Positions 9,648 to 17,632 of a stretch of DNA of 64,000 nt are shown piece by piece. This stretch comes from JBHIYN01 sp041984235. GTDB taxonomy: Bacteria; Pseudomonadota; Gammaproteobacteria; Ga0077536. The translations under genes were made by a program, and so were the position numbers. Where the stretch lies: contig JBHIYN010000006.1 of assembly GCA_041984235.1 (NCBI GenBank), forward strand, positions 1-64,000. The letters run 5' to 3'. Position 1 is the stretch's first letter; each line of letters opens with the position of its first letter. Below the pieces are notes generated by a model. That model made no database searches. It was not told where the DNA came from and saw nothing but the letters and a program-made list of their open reading frames with translations.

Positions 9648-11474
9648 TCACGGTGCGTGCGCCCACAGCCACAGTCGCACGCGATCGAACAGGGCGTGGG
9701 TCCAGACCCACAACAGGCGGCGTTCGCCGACGTCGACCTTGCCGACCCCGCGCATGCCCGGCCGCAGCAGGCCGGCATCACCTTCCAGCGCCGCCTCCAC
9801 CGTGAACACGTTGCGCCCGTCGCGCGCCTCCGCCACGCCGACCACGCGTTCGACCACGAACGGCAGGGCGTCGCCGGGCAGCGCGGTCAGTGCCAGGCGG
9901 CCGCGCTGGCCGGGCGCGATCTGCGCGACGTCGTGCTCGTCGATCTCGAGCTCGACGCGGTAATCGTCCAGCGGTGCGATCTCGAACAGCACGTCGCCGC
10001 GGTTGACCGGTGCACCCATGTCGCGGCTCAGGTCGCCGGCGATGACGATGCCGTCGAAGGGGGCGGTGACGCGCGCACGGGCGATGCGCGCCTCGACCAG
10101 CGCCAGCTCGGAGCTGGCCTTGCCCAGGCGCGCCTTGTTGATCGCGGCCTCGGCGCGGTCGAGCTTGGCCACGGCCTGGCGCAGGGTCTTCTCTGCCTCG
10201 GCCTGCTCGCTGGCCCACTTGCGGCGTTCGAATTCGAGCGCCCGCGTATCGAGCACGGCGAGCAGGTCACCGGCGCGCACCGCGTCGCCGGCCCGCGCCG
10301 GTGCCTCGGCAACGTAACCGTCGATGGGTGCAATCACGGTGCGCTCGATACGGCCTTCGAGGGCGGCTGGCGCCGCCACCTGGTAGGTCCCGTCGAGCAG
10401 CAGTGCAACCGCGATCAGGACCACGCCTGCGCCGGCGACGAGCTTGCGCCCGGGCGCGCCGGGTCCGGCGAGAGCGGCACCCTGCGCCTGCAGGCTGCCG
10501 CGCAGGCGCGACGCCCACGACTGCGCGGCAGCGCGGCGCAGTTGCAGCAGGCGACCGATAGCCTCGGCGCACTGTACGAGGTACGCGCGTTCGGCGGGGT
10601 CGAACGGCGCGCCGCGCTGGCGGATCAGCGTTACCGCGCTCTCCTCGTCATCGATGCAGAGCGGAACGCTGAGCACGCAGGCGGCACCGTCCAGCGCCTG
10701 CAGCGCTTCGTGGGCCTGGATTGCCAGGGCTGCGCTGTCGGCGGGCGGCGGCAGCATGATCGGCGCGCCTTCGTAGATGGCTTCTTCCATCGCCGCGGCG
10801 ACGGCACGGTTGGCGCGCGTGCGCGGATCAAAGCTGGCGCTGTGCGAGCGCGCCACCAGGCGCACGCCGTCGGCGGTGACGCGGCCGATGCTGACGCTGT
10901 CGGCGGCAACGGCGCCGGCCAGGGCGATTGCCATCGCGGTCGCGGCACAGTCGGCATCCGGGGCCTCCATGCCGGCCCGCGTCAGCGCCGCCAGCGCCTC
11001 GCCACGCGGCGCACTGTCGCTGCTGCCATGGGCAAGCGCGAAGGCGAGCCAGGCGGCGCTCCAGTCGAGCAGCTTGAACAGCATCGCACGCTGCTGCGCC
11101 GCCGGTTGCGGCAGCTTGAGCACCAGCGCGGCAGCGCCGTCGCCGATCGCCAGGCGCCGCGCCAGGTAGACGGTACCGCGATCGGCGGCGGTATCGATCT
11201 GCGGCTCCGATCCGCGCTCCAGCGCGCTGCGGGCAAAGGCGGTCATCTCCTCGTCGAGCACGCTGTCGCGCGGCCACGCCGCGCGCGCACCGAACCCGGG
11301 TCCCTGCGCGTGACCGAGCACGGCGAAGGCCTGGACCACGCCGGGCACCATCGCGCAGGTGTTGTCCAGCCACGTCACCAGTGCCGCCTGGCCATGCGCG
11401 GACGGGCCCTCCGCCTGCTCGCGGGCGGGCGCATCCGGTACGGGGACATCGAGCTGGCGCAGGGGTACGGACAT
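9648..11474 (-). CDS. GAF-domain / HlyD-family fusion protein
   Basis: About 608 residues from ATG 11474; an upstream in-frame ATG at 11534 would add 20 residues with no domain. The N-terminal ~330 residues are soluble and contain a GAF-like domain (about 150-310, with SVPLCIDDEESAVTLI). One membrane helix follows at ~341-365, then an HlyD adaptor: half-lipoyl motif APIDGYVAEAPARAGDAVRAG, coiled coil, second half APFDGIVIAGDLSRDMGAPV, and barrel. The GAF part should be cytoplasmic and the adaptor periplasmic. It is the first gene of the probable export operon and its neighbour is the M50 fusion. The GAF ligand is unknown. Family assignment is firm; the role in surface-protein export is inferred from context. 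Confidence 0.8.
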   Translation of the reverse strand: MSVPLRQLDVPVPDAPAREQAEGPSAHGQAALVTWLDNTCAMVPGVVQAFAVLGHAQGPGFGARAAWPRDSVLDEEMTAFARSALERGSEPQIDTAADRGTVYLARRLAIGDGAAALVLKLPQPAAQQRAMLFKLLDWSAAWLAFALAHGSSDSAPRGEALAALTRAGMEAPDADCAATAMAIALAGAVAADSVSIGRVTADGVRLVARSHSASFDPRTRANRAVAAAMEEAIYEGAPIMLPPPADSAALAIQAHEALQALDGAACVLSVPLCIDDEESAVTLIRQRGAPFDPAERAYLVQCAEAIGRLLQLRRAAAQSWASRLRGSLQAQGAALAGPGAPGRKLVAGAGVVLIAVALLLDGTYQVAAPAALEGRIERTVIAPIDGYVAEAPARAGDAVRAGDLLAVLDTRALEFERRKWASEQAEAEKTLRQAVAKLDRAEAAINKARLGKASSELALVEARIARARVTAPFDGIVIAGDLSRDMGAPVNRGDVLFEIAPLDDYRVELEIDEHDVAQIAPGQRGRLALTALPGDALPFVVERVVGVAEARDGRNVFTVEAALEGDAGLLRPGMRGVGKVDVGERRLLWVWTHALFDRVRLWLWAHAP

Positions 11475-11627
11475 CGGGTAGTGCAGGCACGGGCGGCGAC
11501 AGGCGGATTGCCTGGCCATGTTGATCGGCGGCAACGGGCCCGAGCTTTAGCCCCGCCGCACCCCGGGGTGCACTCAAGTCCGCGCGCCGCTTAACGCTAT
11601 AGGGCTGAGCGGCGCAGAGATCAAACC

Positions 11628-12581
11628 ATGAGTGCAGATTCCCCCGTCGGCCTGAATCGTCTGGACGACGACCTCGACATTACCGACCTACGCTCCACCT
11701 GGCGTATCGAGGCACCCAAGCCCGGCCCGCAGAAAGCCTGCCTGACGGTCCTGAACGGCGCCCTGGTCGGCCGCAGCTTCCCCGTCGAGCCCGGGCGCAT
11801 GGTGATCGGACGCGGGGAGGATTGCGATCTCGTGCTCAACGACGAGGGGGTCAGCCGTCGCCACGCGCTGATCCTGGCCGCGCCCGACGGCTCGGTGACG
11901 GTCAAGGATCTCGATTCGACCAACGGCTCGACCGTCAACGGCAAGCCCTGCGCCATGCGTGAGCTGATCGGCGGTGAACGTCTGCAGTTCGGATCGCGCA
12001 CCGTGTTCAAGTTCGAGCTGCGCGACTCCATCGAGGAGAAGCTCGCCAACTACCTTTACGACTCGGCCATCCGCGATCGCCTGACCGGTGTCTACAACGA
12101 CCACCACCTGCGCGAGCAGCTCGCGTCCGAGTTCGACTGGCACCAGCGTCACAAGGTGCCGTTGTCGCTGATCTTTCTCGACATCGACCATTTCAAGACC
12201 GTCAACGACGATTACGGTCATCTCGGCGGCGACGAGATCCTGCGCCAGGTCGCGCGCCGGGTGCAGCGCGAAACGCGCGACTCCGACCTCTTCGCGCGCT
12301 ACGGTGGCGAGGAGTTCGCCTGCCTGCTGCGCCGCACGCCACTGGCGACCGCCGCCACCCTTGCCGAGCGCATGCGGCGCGCCGTGGCCGCGACCCCCGT
12401 CGCGCTCGGCAGCGAGCGCGACGCCCGGGCGATCGGCATCACGCTCTCGGCCGGCGTGGCCCAGACCAACCGCGGCACGCGCACGCCGGAGGAGCTGATC
12501 GCGGCCGCCGACCGCCGTCTCTACGAAGCCAAGGCCGGCGGCCGCAATCGCGTCGCCCCGGCGCTGCTCAGTCGGCCCTGA
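11628..12581 (+). CDS. FHA-GGDEF diguanylate cyclase
   Basis: 317 residues. An FHA phosphothreonine-binding domain spans about residues 40-125 (GRGEDCDLVLNDEGVSRRHA and DLDSTNGSTVNGK). A GGDEF domain spans about 150-310, with the catalytic motif GGEEF at ~226-230. The product-inhibition I-site RDSD lies five residues before it, so the enzyme should make cyclic di-GMP and be feedback-inhibited. No membrane segment is seen, so it is probably cytosolic. It is transcribed divergently from the surface-protein export operon across 153 bp. The FHA domain suggests control by a Ser/Thr kinase, for example the CHASE2 kinase at 44948, though that link is only inferred. A PilZ effector (62580) is also in the window. 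Confidence 0.92.
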   Translation: MSADSPVGLNRLDDDLDITDLRSTWRIEAPKPGPQKACLTVLNGALVGRSFPVEPGRMVIGRGEDCDLVLNDEGVSRRHALILAAPDGSVTVKDLDSTNGSTVNGKPCAMRELIGGERLQFGSRTVFKFELRDSIEEKLANYLYDSAIRDRLTGVYNDHHLREQLASEFDWHQRHKVPLSLIFLDIDHFKTVNDDYGHLGGDEILRQVARRVQRETRDSDLFARYGGEEFACLLRRTPLATAATLAERMRRAVAATPVALGSERDARAIGITLSAGVAQTNRGTRTPEELIAAADRRLYEAKAGGRNRVAPALLSRP

Positions 12582-12659
12582 CCAGCGACCGCCGGGCGCG
12601 CCAGGAAGCGCCGGCATCGTGTATCTTTCCGGGCTGGTCCCACACCCGGAGTCTTCGCC

Positions 12660-13088
12660 ATGCCGATGACACTCGTTCTGGTGCTGCTGGCCGGACTGTC
12701 GTTTGCGGCGTCCGCCGAACCCGCGGCGCCGCCGCCCGCCACCGAGGCCGGCATTTTCGTCTGTACCGCCTCGCGCGTGATGGAGCTGGCCGCAAACGGC
12801 GAGCTCGCCAGCACCGACTTCGCCAAGGCCGTGGCCATGTACGAATCACGCTTCGCCGTCGACCGCGGCACCGGCATGGCCATGGGCGGCGCCTTCGGCA
12901 CCTGGGATGCCAAGGACGTGCAGGTCCTCAGTCCGGGCAGTGACACCGAGAGCTTCAAGGTGCTCTACCTAGCGGAAACCGAGTACACCCACCTCAAGTA
13001 CCTGTCGGTCAACACTTACGTCGCGGGCAAGCAGAAGCCGTTCCTCGGCATCACCGGCAATATCGTCATCACGGGTCTGTGCGAGTAA
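12660..13088 (+). CDS. Small secreted protein of unknown function
   Basis: 142 residues. I do not recognise the family. ATG 12660 is preceded by GGAG at a good distance. Residues 1-19 form a Sec-type signal peptide (hydrophobic core LVLVLLAGLSFAASA with cleavage near ASA-EP), so the mature protein is probably periplasmic. The mature part has two cysteines (in FVCTAS near the start and the penultimate residue, GLCE) that could form a disulphide. Composition and codon use match the neighbours, so it looks like a genuine gene. It lies 78 bp after the diguanylate cyclase on the same strand and converges on the M20 hydrolase gene. Confidence 0.7.
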   Translation: MPMTLVLVLLAGLSFAASAEPAAPPPATEAGIFVCTASRVMELAANGELASTDFAKAVAMYESRFAVDRGTGMAMGGAFGTWDAKDVQVLSPGSDTESFKVLYLAETEYTHLKYLSVNTYVAGKQKPFLGITGNIVITGLCE

Positions 13089-13103
13089 GCGCGCTGCCCT
13101 GCT

Positions 13104-14426
13104 TCAGGGCGTGCCGAGCAGCTCGAGCACGGCGACGGTCATCGCCTCGACACCGTTGACGATGGCCGGGCGCGGCGCGATGCGGAACAGGGGCGAGTGG
13201 TGGCCGGGCACGGCCGCGCCGCCGGCCGCGGCCGCCGCGAACGCAGCCGCGGGCGTACCACCGACGCGGAAGTAGGCGCCCGGCACGGGCGGATCGACGC
13301 TGAGGAAATAGGCGAAATCCTCTGCCCCCATGCCGATCCGCGGCGAGGTCACGAACACCTCGTCGCCGAAATGCCGGGTGAACGCGCCGCGGATGCGCGC
13401 GGTCAGCGCCGCGTCGTTGCGTGTCGGCGGGGTCGACGCCAGCGGTTCGCTGACCGTTGGCAGCAGGTCTTCGGGCAGGCCGGCCGCGCGCCCGGTGTTC
13501 TCCGCGATACGGCGCACACCGGCGAGCAGGGTCTCGCGCACGCGCTCGTCGTTCGAGCGGATGGTCAGCTCGAGCTTGGCGCCGTCCGGAATGATGTTGT
13601 GCTTGGTGCCGGCATGAAACGAGCCGACCGTGACCACGCCCGGCTCGAACGGGGATATTTCGCGGGCCACCAGGGTTTGCAGTGCGAGCACGATCTGCGC
13701 CGCGATGACGATCGGGTCGCGCCCGAGTTGCGGCGAAGCGCCATGCGTGCCGATCCCCGGTACGAGGATGTCGACACTGTCCGAGCTGGAGAACGCGATG
13801 CCCGGATCGAGACGCAGGCGACCGGTTTCCATTAACGAGGAAACGTGCAGCGCGAGCGCGAAATCGGGACGCGGGAAGCGCTGGTAGAGGCCGTCTGCGA
13901 TCATCTTTCGCGCACCGCCGATACGCTCCTCGGCCGGCTGCCCGATCAGCAGCAGCGTGCCGTGCCACTGCCCGCGCCGCGCCAGCAGCGCACGCGTGGC
14001 CCCGACCAGGGCCGTCATGTGCACGTCGTGCCCGCAAGCGTGCATGACCGGGTGCTCGCTGCCGTCGATGTCCACCTGGCGTGCGGTCGAGGCGTAGGGC
14101 AGCCCCGATTTCTCGACCAGCGGCAGGCCGTCCATGTCGGCGCGCAGCAGCACCACCGGGCCGGGGCCGTTCTCCACCACGCCGACCACGCCGGTGCCAC
14201 CGACTCCCTCGGTGACCTCGGCGCCCGCCGCGCGCAGTTCGGCGGCAAGGCGTGCCGCGGTGCGATGCTCGACGTAGGACAGCTCCGGGTTGCGGTGGAA
14301 ATGCTCGAACAGCGGGCCGAGATAGGCGTAATCGGCTTCGATCGCGCTGCGCAGATCCGCCGCTTGCGGCGCCGCGCTCAGCATGGCCGCGAACAGGGCG
14401 GCGAAAGACTTCGACAGGATGCGCAC
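13104..14426 (-). CDS. M20-family amidohydrolase (secreted)
   Basis: About 440 residues from GTG 14426. This start gives a signal-peptide-like N-terminus (VRILSKSFAALFAAMLSAAP, then QAAD). A longer reading from ATG 14528 lacks that logic. Metal-binding and catalytic motifs of M20D peptidases/amidohydrolases are present: HACGHDVHMTAL, PAEERIGGARKMI, and a C-terminal GMGAEDFAYFLS. Family members remove acyl or amino-acid groups from N-acyl amino acids, hippurate or indole-3-acetyl conjugates; the substrate cannot be told from sequence. A periplasmic location is inferred. It is divergent from the poly-gamma-glutamate-hydrolase-like gene, 117 bp away. Confidence 0.88.
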   Translation of the reverse strand: MRILSKSFAALFAAMLSAAPQAADLRSAIEADYAYLGPLFEHFHRNPELSYVEHRTAARLAAELRAAGAEVTEGVGGTGVVGVVENGPGPVVLLRADMDGLPLVEKSGLPYASTARQVDIDGSEHPVMHACGHDVHMTALVGATRALLARRGQWHGTLLLIGQPAEERIGGARKMIADGLYQRFPRPDFALALHVSSLMETGRLRLDPGIAFSSSDSVDILVPGIGTHGASPQLGRDPIVIAAQIVLALQTLVAREISPFEPGVVTVGSFHAGTKHNIIPDGAKLELTIRSNDERVRETLLAGVRRIAENTGRAAGLPEDLLPTVSEPLASTPPTRNDAALTARIRGAFTRHFGDEVFVTSPRIGMGAEDFAYFLSVDPPVPGAYFRVGGTPAAAFAAAAAGGAAVPGHHSPLFRIAPRPAIVNGVEAMTVAVLELLGTP

Positions 14427-14543
14427 GGCGCAGGCCTCGGCGTGGGAACGGCCGCATTGTGCCACGGCGCGCGGCGCGCCCGACTGGACCGCGACGGCGC
14501 AACTGCCTATGGTGCGAGGCATGGTCACGCGGGATCACCGCCG

Positions 14544-15191
14544 GTGAAGCCGCTGGCGCCGGGGCGCGCCCGCGACCGCTATGCCGGCTTCGATGACCTC
14601 GCCGCCGCTCAGCGCGAGGGCATCGACTTCCGCGTGCGGGTGGTCGAACGACCCGCCTCGCAGGTGGCGATCATCGCGCCCCATGGCGGCAGCATAGAGC
14701 GCCGCACCACCGCGATTGCCCGCGCGCTGGCCGGCGCGGAGTTCAACCTCTACCTGTTCGAGGGGCTCGACGACGCCGGCAGCTTCGACGTCCTGCACAT
14801 CACCAGTCACCGCTTCGACGAGCCGCGCTGCCTGCGCCTCGTCCAGCGCTGCAGTACGGTGATCGCGGTACATGGCTGCGCCGGCGACGAGCCCGGCGTG
14901 ATGCTCGGCGGCCGCGACCGCGCCCTGGGCGCACGCCTGGCCAGCGCGCTGCAGCCGCTGGCGATCGCGGTGCGCCGCGACGGGCACCCCTATCCCGGGA
15001 CGCATCGCCGTAACATCTGCAACCGCGGTGCCAGCGGGCGCGGGGTGCAACTGGAACTGAGCGATGCGCTGCGCGGCGCTGCCGTCGAGCAGGCCGTGGT
15101 GCGCGCCCTGCGCGGGCCGCTGCTCGCCGCCGATCGCGCTCGCGCACCCACCGTCCCGATCCACGCTACCAGCGGAGCATCCCGTCCATGA
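14544..15191 (+). CDS. Poly-gamma-glutamate hydrolase family protein
   Basis: About 215 residues from GTG 14544. It resembles the phage/bacillus PghP-YmaC family of zinc poly-gamma-glutamate hydrolases: a DRYAGFDDLAA N-terminus, VAIIAPHGGSIERRT carrying the metal-binding His, ITSHRFDEPRC, and VIAVHGCAGDEPGVMLGG. Such enzymes cut gamma-linked glutamate polymers, but many chromosomal homologues are uncharacterised. No signal peptide is evident. The stop codon overlaps the next start (ATGA at 15188-15191), so it is probably cotranscribed with the NnrU gene. No strong ribosome-binding site precedes the chosen GTG, so the exact start is uncertain. Confidence 0.72.
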   Translation: MKPLAPGRARDRYAGFDDLAAAQREGIDFRVRVVERPASQVAIIAPHGGSIERRTTAIARALAGAEFNLYLFEGLDDAGSFDVLHITSHRFDEPRCLRLVQRCSTVIAVHGCAGDEPGVMLGGRDRALGARLASALQPLAIAVRRDGHPYPGTHRRNICNRGASGRGVQLELSDALRGAAVEQAVVRALRGPLLAADRARAPTVPIHATSGASRP

Positions 15192-15754
15192 GCCAACTCG
15201 TCGCCGGACTCGTCGTCTTCTTCGCCATCCACACCCTGACCATGCTGCGCGGACCGCGCCAGCGGCTGCTGGACCGGCTCGGCGCGCTGCCCTACCGCGG
15301 CCTCTACTCGCTGGTCGCGCTGGGCGGCTTCGTACTCATCGTGATGGGCTACGGCGATGCACCGCGCGTCGCGGTGTGGGCGCCACCGGCGTGGCTGCGC
15401 CTGCCCGCCATGGCGCTGATGCTCGCCGCCATCGTCATTCTCGTCGCCAGCTACCTGCCGGGACACATCAAGGCACGCCTCGGCAACCCCATGCTGATCG
15501 CGGTGAAGACCTGGGCCTTCGCCCACCTGCTGGTCAATGGCGATCTCGCCTCGATGCTGCTGTTCGGTGCCTTCCTGGCCTGGAGCGTGGTCGATCTGAT
15601 CGCGGTCAAGCGCCAGGGGCGCAGTGCCCGGGTCGCCGCGCCCAAGGCCCTCTACGACGGCATTGCGGTGGTCGCCGGCAGCGCGCTGTTCGCGCTGATC
15701 GTCGTGTGGGGCCACGTCCATATCGCCGGCGTGCCGCTGGTCGCGGCGCGCTGA
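15188..15754 (+). CDS. NnrU-family integral membrane protein
   Basis: 188 residues with about six hydrophobic helices. It has the NnrU signatures: an N-terminal FFAIHTL, a PYRGLYSLVALGGFVLIV helix and a conserved HIKARLGNPMLIAVKTWAFAHLL-type segment (residues ~95-118). NnrU-type proteins were named from denitrification loci and are related to an isoprenoid-biosynthesis membrane family (15-cis-zeta-carotene isomerase type), but most bacterial ones have no proven function. It overlaps the upstream gene by 4 nt. The squalene synthase gene starts 69 bp downstream, which makes an isoprenoid link conceivable but unproven. Confidence 0.85.
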   Translation: MSQLVAGLVVFFAIHTLTMLRGPRQRLLDRLGALPYRGLYSLVALGGFVLIVMGYGDAPRVAVWAPPAWLRLPAMALMLAAIVILVASYLPGHIKARLGNPMLIAVKTWAFAHLLVNGDLASMLLFGAFLAWSVVDLIAVKRQGRSARVAAPKALYDGIAVVAGSALFALIVVWGHVHIAGVPLVAAR

Positions 15755-15783
15755 GCCGTTCGCAGACGCGCCGCGCGCCGGTG

Positions 15784-15789
15784 TAGAAT
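15784..15789 (+). promoter_or_regulatory. Candidate -10 element for the squalene synthase operon
   Basis: TAGAAT lies 34 bp before ATG 15824. No convincing -35 lies at 17 bp, though TTCGCA sits 19 bp upstream. The same TGTAGAAT string precedes apbC at 60871. This is weak evidence based on hexamer match and position only. Confidence 0.35.
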
Positions 15790-15823
15790 TCGCCGCGCGA
15801 TCTCCGCGCACAGGCCACCGATC

Positions 15824-16906
15824 ATGGGCTCGCCGCCGACCCCGCAAGACGAACAGTTCCAGCACCACATCCTGCAGGGCGTGTCGCGCACCTTTGCGCT
15901 CACCATTCCGCAGCTGCCGCCGGCGCTGTACCGCGCGGTGGCGAACGCCTACCTGCTGTGCCGCATCGCCGACACCATCGAGGACGACGCCGCGCTGCCG
16001 TTTGCCGACAAGCGCCGTTTCGCCGGCGATTTCATCGCCGTGGTCGAGGGCGAAGGTGACGCGGCGGCCTTCGCCGCCGAGCTCGCGCCGCGCCTCGCGC
16101 CGCACACGACGCCGGCCGAGCGCGAGCTGGTCGCCAACACCGCGGCGGTGCTGCGCATCACCCACGCGCTCAACGCCCGCCAGCGTGCGGCGATGGCGCG
16201 CTGCGTGCGCATCATGGCCGACGGCATGGTCTTCTACCAGGGCCAGGAGACGCTCAACGGCCTGGCCGACCAGGCCGCCATGGATCGTTACTGCTACTAC
16301 GTCGCGGGCGTGGTCGGCGAAATGCTGACGACCCTGTTCTGCGATCATTGCCCCGAGCTCGCCGCGCGCGAGACCGAGATGATGCATCTCGCGGTGTCGT
16401 TCGGGCAGGGCCTGCAGATGACCAACATCCTCAAGGACATCTGGGACGACCGCGAACGCGGCGCCTGCTGGCTGCCGCGCGACGTGTTCGAGCGCAACGG
16501 CATCATCCTCGGCGAGGTACGCCCCGGCGCCGGCGGCGCCGGCTTCGAGGAAGCGCTGGGACAACTCATCGCGACCGCCCATGGCCACCTGCAGAACGCC
16601 CTGCGCTATACGCTGATCCTGCCGGCCCGCGAAGCGGGCATCCGCCGCTTCTGCCTGTGGGCGCTGGGCATGGCCGTGCTCACGCTGCGCAAGCTGAACC
16701 ACCAGCGCGACTTCGCCGACGGCGCCGAGGTCAAGATCTCGCGCCGTGCGGTCAAGGCCACCATCGTCACCACCAACCTGCTGGTGCGCTCCGATCGCGC
16801 ACTGGGCGTTCTGTTCAGGCTCGCCTCCAGCGGCCTGCCGCAGCGCGCCATCCAGACGCCCATCGCGAGCGTCGCCGACATCTCCGGCACCCGTCTCGCG
16901 CCCTGA
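15824..16906 (+). CDS. Squalene synthase (single-gene, eukaryote-like type)
   Basis: 360 residues. Both aspartate-rich motifs of head-to-head prenyl synthases are present: RIADTIEDD near residue 48 and ILKDIWDDRERG near 205. An SRTFALTI start segment and the FYQGQETLNGLAD and YCYYVAGVVGEMLT motifs bind farnesyl diphosphate. The length and the C-terminal extension match the longer eukaryote/Methylococcus-like squalene synthases, not the ~280-residue HpnC/HpnD pair. Predicted reaction: two farnesyl diphosphates to squalene with NADPH, feeding hopene formation. It begins a plus-strand run with hpnG, hpnN, a CDP-alcohol transferase and hpnA. Presqualene diphosphate or phytoene as product cannot be excluded from sequence alone. 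Confidence 0.88.
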   Translation: MGSPPTPQDEQFQHHILQGVSRTFALTIPQLPPALYRAVANAYLLCRIADTIEDDAALPFADKRRFAGDFIAVVEGEGDAAAFAAELAPRLAPHTTPAERELVANTAAVLRITHALNARQRAAMARCVRIMADGMVFYQGQETLNGLADQAAMDRYCYYVAGVVGEMLTTLFCDHCPELAARETEMMHLAVSFGQGLQMTNILKDIWDDRERGACWLPRDVFERNGIILGEVRPGAGGAGFEEALGQLIATAHGHLQNALRYTLILPAREAGIRRFCLWALGMAVLTLRKLNHQRDFADGAEVKISRRAVKATIVTTNLLVRSDRALGVLFRLASSGLPQRAIQTPIASVADISGTRLAP

Positions 16907-16945
16907 GCGCGGGATGGCAGGCCCCGCCCGCGGCAGCCTCACGGC

Positions 16946-17632
16946 GTGCGCTACGGATTCATCGCTGCCATCGAGGCCGAGGCGCGGGCGTTTCCGGCCG
17001 CGCGCGGCGCGCTGCGCGCCGGGGGTGAGTTCGTCGTGCAGGTGTGCGGGCCGGGCAACGCCAATGCCGAGCGCACGGCGCGCGAACTCGTCGCCGCCGG
17101 CTGCGACGTGCTGGTGAGCTGGGGCGTGGCCGGGGGGCTCGACCCGCGCCTGCGTTGCGGCACGCTGGTCGCGGCGCAGGCCTGCGTCGACGAAGCCGGC
17201 CGGCGGCTGACCTTCGATGCCGGACCGCTGGAACACCTGCTCGGGCGGCTGAATGACCCGGCACCGGAACGCGGACAGGTGCTGACGGTAACCCGTGCGC
17301 TGGACAGCGCGCGCGCCAAGGACACGATGCACCGGCACTCCGGCGCCGCCGTGGTCGACATGGAGTCGATCGCGATCGCCGCGGTCGCGCAGAGCGCCGG
17401 ACGTGGCTACTGCGGATTGCGCGCCGTGCTCGACGACGCCGCCTTCGAGCTGCCGCACGCCGCGCTCGGCGGGCTCGGCAGTGACGGCCGCATGCGCCCG
17501 CTGGCGACCGCCGCTGCGGTGCTCGCCGGTCCGCGCCAGCTGCCGCGCCTGCTGCGCCTGGCCCTGCATTTCCGCACCGCGCTCGGCCGGCTGACCCACA
17601 CCGCACGCGCCCTGGCCGGCGCGGAAACATGA
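16946..17632 (+). CDS. hpnG: HpnG-like phosphorylase (adenosylhopane nucleosidase)
   Basis: 228 residues from GTG 16946. It belongs to the PNP/MTA-nucleosidase fold: FIAAIEAEARAF at the N-terminus, SWGVAGGLDP, and the VVDMESIAIAAVA catalytic segment. In hopanoid loci HpnG removes adenine from adenosylhopane, giving the ribosyl intermediate that leads to bacteriohopanetetrol. HpnH, which makes adenosylhopane, is encoded at 30744. The stop overlaps the hpnN start (ATGA at 17629-17632), showing a shared transcript. Sequence alone would allow a generic nucleosidase; the hopanoid role comes from context and length. Confidence 0.85.
   Translation: MRYGFIAAIEAEARAFPAARGALRAGGEFVVQVCGPGNANAERTARELVAAGCDVLVSWGVAGGLDPRLRCGTLVAAQACVDEAGRRLTFDAGPLEHLLGRLNDPAPERGQVLTVTRALDSARAKDTMHRHSGAAVVDMESIAIAAVAQSAGRGYCGLRAVLDDAAFELPHAALGGLGSDGRMRPLATAAAVLAGPRQLPRLLRLALHFRTALGRLTHTARALAGAET

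Noticed and set aside
14990..17599. Minus-strand open frame of ~869 codons across NnrU, squalene synthase and hpnG
   Set aside because: Spans three well-supported plus-strand genes and shows no family motif.
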